The position numbers were made by a program, and so were the translations under genes. A DNA stretch of 64,000 bases from Acidimicrobiales bacterium. GTDB lineage: Bacteria; Actinomycetota; Acidimicrobiia; Acidimicrobiales; Poriferisodalaceae. Shown here in pieces: positions 46,465-55,763 of this stretch. The stretch is from the NCBI GenBank assembly GCA_041394185.1, contig JAWKIQ010000005.1:200001-264000 (forward strand), read 5' to 3'. The notes under the pieces are model-generated. The model had not been told where the DNA came from and did not search any database. It saw only the letters and a list, made by a program, of their open reading frames with translations. Each line of letters starts with the position of its first letter. Within the stretch, counting starts at the first letter, position 1.

Positions 46465-48006
46465 CTCGTCCCTGAGGAAGCGGCGGAGGATCTTGCCAGA
46501 AGCAGACTTCGGAATCTCCGACCGGAACTCGACGATACGAATCTGCTTGTAGCTGGTGACCCGATCGGCCACGAAGCTCTGGATGTCTTCGGCCGATGCC
46601 TCGGCGTCGGGCTTCAACACCACGAACGCCTTGGGCAGCTCGCCGGCCTCGGCATCATCGACACCGATGACCGCCACATCGGCGACGGCCGGATGGGTCA
46701 CGATGAGCGCCTCGAGTTCGGCAGGTGGCACCTGGAAACCCTTGTACTTGATGAGCTCCTTGACCCGATCGACGATGTACACGTGGCCATCGGAATCGAT
46801 CTTCGCGACATCGCCGGTGTGCAGCCACTGATCGGCATCGATCGTGGCCGCGGTGGCCTCGGGGTTGTTCAAGTAGCCCTTCATCACCTGCGGGCCCTTG
46901 ATCCACAGCTCACCCTCGCCGTCGATATCTTGGTCGTTGCCCTCATCATCGACGATGCGCACCAGGGTGTTGGGCATGGTGACACCCACCGAGCCGGCCT
47001 TCTGGTCGCCGGGCAAGGTTGCGTGCGTGATCGGCGACAGCTCTGTCATGCCATAGCCCTGGACCACCGAACAACCGACCCGCTGCTCGCACTCTTCCTG
47101 CAGATCGGCGCCCAGCGGGGCCGCGCCCGAGAAGATGAACTTCAGCGACGACAGGTCGAACTGATCGACGACAGGTTGTTTCGCCAGTGCCAGCACCATG
47201 GGCGGCACCGCATAGAAGGCCGTCACCTTGTGGTCTTGGATAAGGGTGAGGGCCTGAACCAGATCGAACCGCGGCAGGGTCACAACCGTGCACCCAGACG
47301 CCAGCACGCCGTTCATCAGAACCTGCATTCCGTAGATGTGGAAGAACGGCAGAACCGCCAAGGCCACATCCCCCTCGGAGTACTCGAGGGCGGCTTCGGC
47401 CTGCACCAGATTGGCCACCAGGTTGTGGTGGGTCAGCATCACACCCTTGGGTAACCCGGTGGTGCCAGACGAGTACGGCAACACGACCACGTCTTGCATG
47501 GGGTCGACGTCGACCTGGTCGATCGGATCGCCGAACAGGGCTTCGTAACTCTGGGCCGAATCGTTGTCGCCGATCGAGTAGACCTCGGTGACCGACGTGC
47601 CCTCGATTGCCGACATCACGGTCGGAATCGCCGCCGACACGGCTATGGCGATGGTCGCGCCCGAATCGATCAGCTGGTGGCGGATCTCGTCCGCGTTGTA
47701 GACCGGGTTGACGGTGGTGACCGTTCCGCCCGACCGGGCCACGCCATGAAACACGATCGCGTAATCGGGCATGTTCGGAGCGATCAGCGCCAGGGTCGAA
47801 CCCTTGCCGAAACCCTTAGCCGCCAAACCACCGGCGAGCCTGGCAACCAGATCGGCGAATTCGCCGAACGTGACCACCCTGCCAGAAGCACCGTCGATCA
47901 ACGCCGGCACATCGGCCTTGTGGGCCGCGTGACGAAGCACGTAGTCGGTGATTGACATCACGGGAAGTTCGCGGTCTTCGAGCTTGCTCGGATGAACGAT
48001 CATCAT
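46444..48006 (-). CDS. Acyl-CoA synthetase, 4-coumarate-CoA-ligase-like
   Basis: 520 residues of the ANL superfamily, which adenylates a carboxylic acid and transfers it to CoA. AMP-binding motif YSSGTTGLPKGVMLTHHN, then GYGMTELSP, HTGDVAKID, KYKGFQVPPAELE and the catalytic-lysine tail SASGKILRR. The overall pattern fits plant-type 4CL and medium-chain or aryl-CoA ligases; the natural substrate is unknown. It is inserted between trmH and pheS. Confidence 0.9.
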   Translation of the reverse strand: MMIVHPSKLEDRELPVMSITDYVLRHAAHKADVPALIDGASGRVVTFGEFADLVARLAGGLAAKGFGKGSTLALIAPNMPDYAIVFHGVARSGGTVTTVNPVYNADEIRHQLIDSGATIAIAVSAAIPTVMSAIEGTSVTEVYSIGDNDSAQSYEALFGDPIDQVDVDPMQDVVVLPYSSGTTGLPKGVMLTHHNLVANLVQAEAALEYSEGDVALAVLPFFHIYGMQVLMNGVLASGCTVVTLPRFDLVQALTLIQDHKVTAFYAVPPMVLALAKQPVVDQFDLSSLKFIFSGAAPLGADLQEECEQRVGCSVVQGYGMTELSPITHATLPGDQKAGSVGVTMPNTLVRIVDDEGNDQDIDGEGELWIKGPQVMKGYLNNPEATAATIDADQWLHTGDVAKIDSDGHVYIVDRVKELIKYKGFQVPPAELEALIVTHPAVADVAVIGVDDAEAGELPKAFVVLKPDAEASAEDIQSFVADRVTSYKQIRIVEFRSEIPKSASGKILRRFLRDEERAKQG

Positions 48007-48056
48007 GCCCCCAGGGTCGGTCTTCGCTGGCAGACGATGTTATCGACGTGGCCGGC

Positions 48057-48833
48057 TCATCGAGCCAGTGAGTGCATCAAGATGCCTGCCGTCACGGCGA
48101 CGTTCAACGACTCGACCAGAGGAGCCATGGCGATGCCGACCGTCGCATCGATTGCGCTGCGAGCCTGCGCGCTCAGGCCCGCCCCTTCGGCGCCGAGCAC
48201 CAGCGCCAAACGCTGCCCGGGATCGATGGAGGTGACCTCGGTCGACGGATTCATGTCGGCACCCACAACCGTGAAACCCGCAACGCCCAGGGCCTCGATG
48301 GCGTCAGAGACCTCGATGTCGGCCAGAACGTCTACGAGACCGATGGTGCCAGCCGAGCCTCTCACCGCCTTGGGCGACCACGGGTCGCCACAACCCGAAC
48401 AAACCACGACACCGCCCCACCCCAGCGCCGCACCGGCCCGAACGATGGCGCCCACGTTGCCCGGGTCTTGGACCCCGTCCAGAACGACAACGCGGGGGTG
48501 GGCCACCACGGTCTCGAGCGCGGCCATCTTCAGCTCGACAACAGCCAGAACACCTTGAGGGCTCTTCGACTCGGCGACCGATGCCAGAACAGAACGGTCG
48601 AGCTCGTAAACGGCCGTCGTGTGCGGCAGCTCGAACGGCAACGACTCGACCGGGTGCTGCTCGTCGACGAACACCGCCCTCACCCCAGCGCCGGCGGCGA
48701 CCAGGGTCGACAATGCACGAGGCCCGTCGACGACGAACACCTGCTCGTCGCGACGGGCCTTGCGGCTATTAGTCAGCTTGCGCAGCTCGACCACGCGACG
48801 ATTGGACGCCGCCAGGTGCTGCGGAGAGCTCAA
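48057..48833 (-). CDS. TrmH-family (SpoU) RNA 2'-O-methyltransferase
   Basis: 258 residues. N-terminal substrate-binding domain (NRRVVELRKLTNSRKARRDE) and a SPOUT knot domain with VLDGVQDPGNVGAIVRAG, LVLGAEGAGLS and MAPLVESLNVAVTAG, the three SpoU motifs. It probably methylates 23S rRNA or tRNA (RlmB/TsnR group). The TTG start at 48833 overlaps the rplT stop (TTGA), so it is coupled to ribosomal protein synthesis. Confidence 0.9.
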   Translation of the reverse strand: MSSPQHLAASNRRVVELRKLTNSRKARRDEQVFVVDGPRALSTLVAAGAGVRAVFVDEQHPVESLPFELPHTTAVYELDRSVLASVAESKSPQGVLAVVELKMAALETVVAHPRVVVLDGVQDPGNVGAIVRAGAALGWGGVVVCSGCGDPWSPKAVRGSAGTIGLVDVLADIEVSDAIEALGVAGFTVVGADMNPSTEVTSIDPGQRLALVLGAEGAGLSAQARSAIDATVGIAMAPLVESLNVAVTAGILMHSLAR

Positions 48834-49186
48834 CCCTGGTTCGCCTTGGCGACCTCGACCAGCTTGGCGAAGGCTGCCGGATCGGCGATGGCCATGTCGG
48901 CGAGGACCTTACGGTCGACCTCGACACCGGCGGTGTGCAGCCCGTTGATGAACCGGCTGTAGCTGAGGCCGTGCTCGCGGGTCGCGGCGTTGATCCGCTG
49001 AATCCAGAGCTTGCGGAACTCACCCTTGCGTGCCCGCCTGTCGCGGAACGCATACTGACCCGAGTGCATGAGCTGCTCGTTTGCAGCCCGGTACGAACGG
49101 CTCTTGTTGCCGTAGTAGCCCTTGGCCTTCGCGAGGGTCGTGCGGCGGTGTTTTCTCGAGGCCACAGAGCGCTTGACGCGTGCCAT
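48830..49186 (-). CDS. rplT: 50S ribosomal protein L20
   Basis: 118 residues, standard length. Starts MARVKRSVASRKHRRTTLAK, followed by RKGEFRKLWIQRINAATREH; binds 23S rRNA early in 50S assembly. Sits after rpmI with 79 bases between. Ends overlapping the trmH start. Confidence 0.98.
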   Translation of the reverse strand: MARVKRSVASRKHRRTTLAKAKGYYGNKSRSYRAANEQLMHSGQYAFRDRRARKGEFRKLWIQRINAATREHGLSYSRFINGLHTAGVEVDRKVLADMAIADPAAFAKLVEVAKANQG

Positions 49187-49265
49187 CGGTTCTTCCTTTC
49201 GATCTTGGAGAAGTTGGCGCTAGATGCGCCGGGAGTGGGGCGGCGCAGAGCGCCTATGGGTTGGC

Positions 49266-49463
49266 TCAGCGACGACCGAGCATGCGGTTGATACGCGCCT
49301 CGTTTGCCGGGGCGAGATCGACCTCGCCGGCGAGCCGGCGCTTGCGACGCGAGCTCTTCTTCTCGAGGATGTGGGCGCGGTTGCGCTGGCGCCGGCGCAG
49401 CTTGCCAGAACCAGTGGTCTTGATGCGCTTCTTGGTGCCTCTGTGGGTCTTCATCTTTGGCAT
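49266..49463 (-). CDS. rpmI: 50S ribosomal protein L35
   Basis: 65 residues, very basic; MPKMKTHRGTKKRIKTTGSG is the L35 signature. ATG 49463; an upstream in-frame extension has no L35 character. Lies between infC and rplT as in most bacteria. Confidence 0.98.
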   Translation of the reverse strand: MPKMKTHRGTKKRIKTTGSGKLRRRQRNRAHILEKKSSRRKRRLAGEVDLAPANEARINRMLGRR

Positions 49464-49607
49464 GAGCATTGCCTCGTGTCTTGATGGTGGCTTGGGGTGG
49501 TGTCCTCGCGTCGTGGCGAGAACCCGGGCCCGCTCGTGACGATCGGGCGGACGATGCAAAGCACCTGCCGCCGGATCTGATGACGAGAACGGTTGTGATT
49601 CGGTTGA

Positions 49608-50288
<681 letters not shown>

Positions 50289-50360
50289 CTCACCTGGCGA
50301 CGAGCGGGCTGGGCCCGAAACGAAACCAGGCGGACTCGAAGAAAACGAGCCCGCCCACGA

Positions 50361-50407
50361 GACCGTTTGAAACGGTCACACAACAGAAAGCCACGAGGGC
50401 TTTTCTG
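50361..50407 (-). promoter_or_regulatory. infC 5' leader hairpins
   Basis: Two inverted repeats lie upstream of infC: GACCGTTTGAAACGGTC (50361-50377, perfect 8-base arms) and CAGAAAGCC/GGCTTTTCTG (50384-50407, one bulged base). Leaders of IF-3/L35/L20 operons often carry such control elements; which factor acts here is unknown. Confidence 0.45.
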
Positions 50408-50529
50408 TAGACCTGGCGCACTCGGCGTGGCCAGGTGGGGGCGCGGCCCCGCTTGCCTCAGTTGTCCGGTGTCCTACCCTAGCAGCTGCCGGCGACAATT
50501 CGCCTCTCCACAACGGAAGGACCGCTCAG

Positions 50530-50916
50530 ATGAGCCTTTGGACACCAGACGGCGAGCACGAGGTACCGGGCGATGCTGCCGGGCAGCCAACCGAGCCCGA
50601 GCTGACCGCCGCCCAGGCCGAGGCACTCGAGGAGGAGCTGGCGCGAGCACAGGCCCAGCTGGTCGCTGCACCGGTCGAACAGGTTGTGGCCAACCACGTG
50701 ATGGGGCTCTTCGAGTTGGCCGCGCTGCACCTGCGCACCGGCAGCCTCGACAAGGCCCGCCTGCCGATAGACGCCATGGGCCTGCTTGTCGACAATCTGG
50801 GTGATCGCCTCGCCGAGCACCAGACCCTGGCTGCGGCCCTGACCCAGCTTCGTATGGCCTACGTCGAGGTCTCGACCGCCATGAACGAAGCCGAAGACCC
50901 CGACGAACAAGACTGA
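50530..50916 (+). CDS. DUF1844-like small protein
   Basis: 128 residues, acidic and Ala/Leu-rich. The core VANHVMGLFELAALHL, then ARLPIDAMGLLVDNLGDRL and LTQLRMAYVEV matches the pattern of the DUF1844 family, whose role is unknown. An Ala/Glu-rich coiled segment comes before it. ATG 50530 has GGAAGGA upstream. It is divergent from infC. The hisG-side repeats begin six bases after its stop. Confidence 0.7.
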   Translation: MSLWTPDGEHEVPGDAAGQPTEPELTAAQAEALEEELARAQAQLVAAPVEQVVANHVMGLFELAALHLRTGSLDKARLPIDAMGLLVDNLGDRLAEHQTLAAALTQLRMAYVEVSTAMNEAEDPDEQD

Positions 50917-50921
50917 GCCTT

Positions 50922-51103
50922 CTAGCAGCTAGCCAATCTGCGTATGAGCGCCCGCAGGGCGCGAACTAGCAGCTCTACCCAGACGTAGTGAGGAGCCCTC
51001 GGCGACGAACGGCAAAGACCAATCTGCGTATGAGCGCCCGAAGGGCGCGAACTAGCAGCTAGCCAACCTGCGTATGAGCGCCCGAAGGGCGCGAACTAGC
51101 AGC
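50922..51103. repeat. 42-bp hairpin repeats between the DUF1844-like gene and hisG
   Basis: Three copies (50933-50974, 51019-51060, 51063-51103) of a unit holding the hairpin GCGCCCGAAGGGCGC (GCGCCCGCAGGGCGC in the first), each ending in CTAGCAGC; a fragment of the unit lies at 50922-50930. The 44 bases between the first two copies are unique. The hairpin core CCCGAAGGG is the same as in the arg and his repeats. The hairpins follow the hisG stop and could end its transcript. Confidence 0.92.
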
Positions 51104-51106
51104 AAG

Positions 51107-51982
51107 CTAAGGCACGATCTTGGCGATGCCCATTTCGAGGATGTCGGTGGCACCACGTTCGACCAGTTCTGGGATCAAGATGTTGATCTTGTCCTTCGAC
51201 ACCACCGTCTCGACCGCATAACCGGCGCCGCCGAACAGCTCGTTGACCGTTGGCACCTTGGCCGACGGCAGCACCTCTATGACAGCCTGCAGTGCGTCGG
51301 CCGGGACGTTCATCTTCACCAGTACCCGCCCACGAGCGTCGAGAACACCGTCGAGCAGGGTCTTGATCTGCTCCATGGCCTTGCGCTTGTCGGGGTCTTG
51401 GTATGCCTCGGGGTTGACGACCAACTCGGTGTAGCTGGTGAGCATGGTGTCGAGGATGCGCAGACCGGCGGCCTTCAGAGCCCGACCGGTCTCGGTTATG
51501 TCTACGACCACATCGACGATGTCTGGGGCCTTGGCCTCGGTGGCACCGTACGACAGCTTGATGTCGGCCTCGATGCCGGCATCGGCGAAGTACCGCCGGG
51601 TCAACTCTGGATACTCGGTCGAGACCTTGACACCGTTGGGCATGTCGGTGACCGCCTGCCACGGCGAATCGTTGGGCACCGCCAGCACGATCCGAACCGG
51701 CTTGGAGGTGTTCTTCGAGTACTTCATCTCGCCCAAGGACACGACGTTGGCCGAGGTCTCCTCGATCCAGTCGCGGCCTGTGATGCCCATGTCGAACAAG
51801 CCGTCGGAGACGTAGCCACCGATCTCTTGTGGCCGCAGGATGCGCACGTCCGCGACCCTGGGGTCGTCGATTTCGGCCTTGTAGTCGACGGAGCTGCTGC
51901 GGTTGACGGCCAGGTCGGCCTCTTCGAACAGCTGAAGCGTCGCCTTCTCGAGCGACCCCTTGGGCAGGACAAGTCTGAGCAT
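51107..51982 (-). CDS. hisG: ATP phosphoribosyltransferase, long form
   Basis: First committed step of histidine synthesis, joining ATP and PRPP; feedback-inhibited by histidine. 291 residues, so the long form with a C-terminal ACT-like regulatory domain (about 215-291). Seen: LRLVLPKGSLEKATLQL, FDMGITGRDWIEE and the PRPP site DIVDVVVDITETGRALKAA. The other his genes here are 2.3 kb upstream, beyond an acyl-CoA synthetase and a TetR gene. ATG 51982 is used. Confidence 0.96.
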   Translation of the reverse strand: MLRLVLPKGSLEKATLQLFEEADLAVNRSSSVDYKAEIDDPRVADVRILRPQEIGGYVSDGLFDMGITGRDWIEETSANVVSLGEMKYSKNTSKPVRIVLAVPNDSPWQAVTDMPNGVKVSTEYPELTRRYFADAGIEADIKLSYGATEAKAPDIVDVVVDITETGRALKAAGLRILDTMLTSYTELVVNPEAYQDPDKRKAMEQIKTLLDGVLDARGRVLVKMNVPADALQAVIEVLPSAKVPTVNELFGGAGYAVETVVSKDKINILIPELVERGATDILEMGIAKIVP

Positions 51983-52053
51983 GGTGTCCCAAGCTAGCGC
52001 CTTGTAGCAGTCGCCCAATCCGGACTTTCGACCTCGACGGCCGGGCCTTTGGG

Positions 52054-53607
52054 CTAGACGATCTTCGAATCGTGTTTGCCCCAGTACTTGTCGCGCAATA
52101 GCCGCTTGTAGAGCTTGCCCGTCGGCAGCCTGGGTAGCTCGTCGAGAAAGTCGACGGTCTTTGGACACTTGAAGTGGGCCAGATGTTCGCGGGTGTAGGC
52201 GATGATGGCGCGTTCGAGGTCGGGGCCGGCCTGAACTCCCTCGGCGGGCTGCACCACGGCCTTCGCTTGTTCGCCCATTTCGGCGTCGGGCACACCGAAC
52301 ACGGCCACGTCGGCGACGTCGGGGTGCAGCACCAGGCAGTCCTCGACCTCTTGGGGGTAGATGTTCACACCACCCGAAATGATCATGTACGCCTTGCGGT
52401 CGGTCAGGAACAGGTAGCCGTCGTCGTCGACGTAGCCGACATCGCCGAGGGTTGCGGTGTTGGCGTCGAGGTGGGCCTCGGCAGTCTTTTCGGGTGCGTT
52501 GTGGTACTCGAAGTCGGCGGCGCCGCGGAAGTAGACGGTGCCGATCTCGCCTGCGGGCAAGATGGTGCCGTCCTCGTCGGCGATGACGATCTCGCAGTTG
52601 CGCGGCTTGCCCACCGTTCCCGGCTTGGTCAGCCACTCTTCGCTGGTCACGATGGTGCTGCCCATGCCCTCGGTGCCGGCGTAGTACTCGTAGAGGATCG
52701 GCCCCCACCAGTCGATCATCTGGCGCTTGACCTCTACCGGGCACGGCGCGGCGGCGTGGATCGCGACGCGGTGAGCGCTGAGATCGCGTCCGGCGCGTTG
52801 AGATTCGTCGAGCTTGAGCATCCGCACGAACATCGTTGGCACCCACTGGCTATGTGTAACCCGGTATCGGGCCAGCAGGTCGAGCGAATATTCGGCGTCG
52901 AACTTTTCCATCATCACCACGGTGCCGCCGTGGCGCTGGGCTCCTGTGACGAAGGCCAGCGGGGCCGCGTGATACATCGGCGCCGGCGACAGGTAGACCA
53001 TGTCGGGGCCATAGTCGTAGTTGGCTACCAACCCAAGCGCCCTGGCGTCGGGTTGGGAGGGGTGGGTGCCCGGAAGGGCGCGCAGGATGCCCTTGGGGCG
53101 TCCGGTCGACCCAGACGAGTACAGCATCGTGGAGCCCATGGTCTCGAGCTCTGGGTCGAAGCGATCGGCCGCCGCGATGGCGGCTTCGTAGTCGTCGAAT
53201 CCGGGTGCGGCACCTTCGGCTCCGGCCAGCAGCCAGGTGTCGACGGCTGGTGTCTCGCCCAGCGCCTGAACCTCGGACGCGACCGCGTGGCGCGCCGCCG
53301 ACGTGACCACGGCCTTGGCCATGCAGTCGTCGACGATGTAGGCGACCTCGGGAGCCGACAGGTAGCTGTTGATGGCGGTGACGTACAGCCCGCTTCGCAA
53401 TGCAGACCAGACGACCTCCATGAAGCGGATCTGGTTCTCCATGAACAGGGCGATGTGGTCGCCCTTCTGCAGACCAGAACTGACCCAGAACGACGCCAGC
53501 CTGGACGAGCGCTCGTCCAGTTCGGCATAGGTCTGGGTTTCTCCGGTGCGGCCCATGATCACCGCCGGGTGATCGGGCTTTTCCGCCGCATGGACTCCTG
53601 GATACAT
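52054..53607 (-). CDS. Acyl-CoA synthetase (fatty-acyl/aryl-CoA ligase)
   Basis: 517 residues of the ANL family. AMP motif MLYSSGSTGRPKGI, LYEYYAGTEGMGST, LGDVGYVDDDGYLFLTDR, MIISGGVNIYPQEVED and the terminal LPRLPTGKLYKR with the catalytic Lys. This type is common in actinobacterial fatty-acid or steroid breakdown. A TetR gene lies 33 bases upstream on the same strand and probably controls it. The substrate is unknown. Confidence 0.9.
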   Translation of the reverse strand: MYPGVHAAEKPDHPAVIMGRTGETQTYAELDERSSRLASFWVSSGLQKGDHIALFMENQIRFMEVVWSALRSGLYVTAINSYLSAPEVAYIVDDCMAKAVVTSAARHAVASEVQALGETPAVDTWLLAGAEGAAPGFDDYEAAIAAADRFDPELETMGSTMLYSSGSTGRPKGILRALPGTHPSQPDARALGLVANYDYGPDMVYLSPAPMYHAAPLAFVTGAQRHGGTVVMMEKFDAEYSLDLLARYRVTHSQWVPTMFVRMLKLDESQRAGRDLSAHRVAIHAAAPCPVEVKRQMIDWWGPILYEYYAGTEGMGSTIVTSEEWLTKPGTVGKPRNCEIVIADEDGTILPAGEIGTVYFRGAADFEYHNAPEKTAEAHLDANTATLGDVGYVDDDGYLFLTDRKAYMIISGGVNIYPQEVEDCLVLHPDVADVAVFGVPDAEMGEQAKAVVQPAEGVQAGPDLERAIIAYTREHLAHFKCPKTVDFLDELPRLPTGKLYKRLLRDKYWGKHDSKIV

Positions 53608-53640
53608 GGTCCCCCTAGATGTGTTGCGACGATCCCCAGG

Positions 53641-54204
53641 TCAGGTCTCGCCGAATACCCGCTTGATAATCGTCATCGCGTCGACCAGAGCCAGCTCGTC
53701 GTCGAACACCTCGGGATGATCGGCCGCGTACTCGTGCGCAGCGATCATGAAGCCCTTCAGCAGCGACACCATGAAGTCGCTTCGACGCCTCACCAGCTCG
53801 TCCGAGGGTGGGTTCAGCTCGAGCAGCGCTGTTGCGTCGGCCGCTATGAGCTTGGCGTAGAACGGGTGGCCGATCACCGCATGTTCGAAACCGGCGCGCG
53901 CCGGATCGTGCGACATGGTCACGTAGTTGCGGCTGAGGAACATGCCGATGAGATCGATCGGGTCGTGTTCGCCCTTGTCGATCAAGGCACGCAGGTCGGA
54001 GGTTTCGGCCCGATGGTTGAGTATGGCCGCCTCGATCAGTTGCTCCTTCGAATCGAAGTAGCGGTAGAAGCTGCCCAGGGCGATCCCCACCTTGCCGGTG
54101 ACGTCGCTGACGGTAAATCCCTCGATGCCGTGCGCGGCGATCAGCTCCGTTACAGCGTCGACGAGAGAGAGCTTGATGTCCTCGTGGTGAGCCCCCTCCC
54201 CCAT
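53641..54204 (-). CDS. TetR-family transcriptional regulator
   Basis: 187 residues. N-terminal helix-turn-helix (about 8-55) with AAHGIEGFTVSDVTGKVGIA and SFYRYFDSKEQLIEAA, the TetR signature; the C-terminal ligand domain is helical. It likely represses the neighbouring acyl-CoA synthetase and itself and is relieved by an acyl-CoA (inference). It is inserted between hisF and hisG. Confidence 0.9.
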   Translation of the reverse strand: MGEGAHHEDIKLSLVDAVTELIAAHGIEGFTVSDVTGKVGIALGSFYRYFDSKEQLIEAAILNHRAETSDLRALIDKGEHDPIDLIGMFLSRNYVTMSHDPARAGFEHAVIGHPFYAKLIAADATALLELNPPSDELVRRRSDFMVSLLKGFMIAAHEYAADHPEVFDDELALVDAMTIIKRVFGET

Positions 54205-54252
54205 GAGGAGCGAGCTTAGCCGTGTGGCCCGGCCGCAGACCTATTCAGCCGG

Positions 54253-55023
54253 TCAGGCTCCAGGCGGGCGCACGGCCACCCCGGCATCCAGCAGTGCCTG
54301 CTTGGCCTCGGCAACCGTGTGTTGCCCGAAGTGGAAGATCGATGCGGCCAAAACCGCATCGGCCTTGCCCTCGACGGCGCCGGCCACCAGGTGCTCGAGC
54401 GTTCCGACACCGCCCGACGCGATCACCGGCACATCGACGGCCTCGGCGATGGTGCGCGTCAGCTCGAGGTCGTAGCCGGCCTTCGTGCCGTCACCGTCCA
54501 TCGACGTCAGCAGTATCTCGCCGGCGCCGAGCCTGGCCACTTCGACAGCCCACTCGACAGCATCGAGCCCGGTGTCCTCTCGGCCACCCTTTACATAGAC
54601 ATGCCAGGCGCTGGTGTCGCCCACCCGCTTGGCGTCGATGGCCACCACACAACACTGGCTACCGAACTCGTTGGCGATCTCGGAAACCACCTCGGGGCGA
54701 CTGACAGCCGCCGAGTTGACCGAAACCTTCTCGGCCCCGGCCCGCAACAGGCGCCTGGCGTCTTCGACCGTGCGCACTCCCCCGCCGATGGTGAAGGGGA
54801 TGTGCAACTCCTCGGCTGCGCGCTCTGCCAACTCGACGATGGTGTCGCGGTCGTCGGAGCTGGCGGTGATGTCGAGGAACACCACCTCGTCGGCGCCTTG
54901 CTGGTCATAGCGAGCGGCCAGTTCTACCGGGTCGCCCGCATCGCGCAACTCCACGAACCGCACACCCTTGACCACCCGGCCTCTGTCGACGTCGAGGCAG
55001 GGAACGACCCTGACGGTCTTCAT
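54253..55023 (-). CDS. hisF: Imidazole glycerol phosphate synthase, cyclase subunit
   Basis: 256-residue TIM barrel that, with HisH, converts PRFAR to IGP and AICAR. Marks: VVPCLDVDRGRVVKGV (catalytic Asp early), GGGVRTVEDARRLL, and ILLTSMDGDGTKAGYDLEL with the second catalytic Asp. Its ATG overlaps the hisA stop in ATGA. It is the last his gene of this run. Confidence 0.97.
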   Translation of the reverse strand: MKTVRVVPCLDVDRGRVVKGVRFVELRDAGDPVELAARYDQQGADEVVFLDITASSDDRDTIVELAERAAEELHIPFTIGGGVRTVEDARRLLRAGAEKVSVNSAAVSRPEVVSEIANEFGSQCCVVAIDAKRVGDTSAWHVYVKGGREDTGLDAVEWAVEVARLGAGEILLTSMDGDGTKAGYDLELTRTIAEAVDVPVIASGGVGTLEHLVAGAVEGKADAVLAASIFHFGQHTVAEAKQALLDAGVAVRPPGA

Positions 55024-55763
55024 GACGTTCCTTTCGATGCGGCGACGGCGGCATCGATCGAGATGGTGCCGTCGTGCAGGGCCTTGCCGACGATGACCCC
55101 GGCCAGCGTCTTGCCTTCGACCTCGACACGCACCAGGTCGGCGATGTGGTCGGTGCTGCCAACCCCGCCGCTGGCGACAACAGCCAGATCTGTGGCCGCC
55201 AACACCGCAGCTAGCCCATCGAAATCGGGGCCGTGGCCCATGCCGTCGTTGTGGATCTGGGTGACTATGACGGCGTCGGCGCCCACGTCGGCGAACCGCG
55301 GCAGCAGGTCGAAAATCGACCGGCCGCTGCCCTGTTCCCAGCCGCGGATGGCCACCTCGTCGCCCTTGACGTCGAGGCCGACGGCGACGCGATGCCCGCC
55401 GGCCGCCAGTCGATCGACTACGTCGGGGTTCTCGACGGCGGCGGTTCCGACGACGCAGCGGGTCACGCCCACGTCGAACAGGGCCTTCGCCGCATCGACC
55501 GACCTGACACCACCGCCCGACTGCACGGGCACCGACACGGCAGAAGCGATCGAGCCGATGACGTCGAGGTTCGTCGCCACCCCCGACCTTGCCGCGTCCA
55601 GGTCTACGACATGTATCCACGGTGAACCGGCCGCCTCGAACGACAACGCAACCTCGACCGGGTCGGCCTCGTAGCGGACCTCGCGGTCATAGTCGCCCTG
55701 CAGCAACCGCACGCAGCGCCCGTCGCGCAGATCGATGGCCGGGAACAGCTCAAACACGGGCAC
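55020..55763 (-). CDS. hisA: ProFAR isomerase
   Basis: 247-residue TIM barrel, paralogue of HisF; opens ProFAR to PRFAR. FPAIDLRDGRCVRLLQGDY carries the first catalytic Asp. In actinobacteria the corresponding enzyme can be the dual HisA/TrpF form (PriA); GGGVRSVDAAKALFDVGV is compatible with either, and a separate trpF is not in this window. GTG start at 55763, overlapping hisH by 14 bases. Confidence 0.95.
   Translation of the reverse strand: MPVFELFPAIDLRDGRCVRLLQGDYDREVRYEADPVEVALSFEAAGSPWIHVVDLDAARSGVATNLDVIGSIASAVSVPVQSGGGVRSVDAAKALFDVGVTRCVVGTAAVENPDVVDRLAAGGHRVAVGLDVKGDEVAIRGWEQGSGRSIFDLLPRFADVGADAVIVTQIHNDGMGHGPDFDGLAAVLAATDLAVVASGGVGSTDHIADLVRVEVEGKTLAGVIVGKALHDGTISIDAAVAASKGTS

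Noticed and set aside
50922..51103. CRISPR array or tRNA-like element behind hisG
   Set aside because: Only three irregularly spaced copies, no consistent spacers and no cloverleaf; simple hairpins explain the pattern.
55020..55763. Naming hisA as priA (dual HisA/TrpF)
   Set aside because: Dual activity is common in actinobacteria but cannot be decided from the residues visible here.
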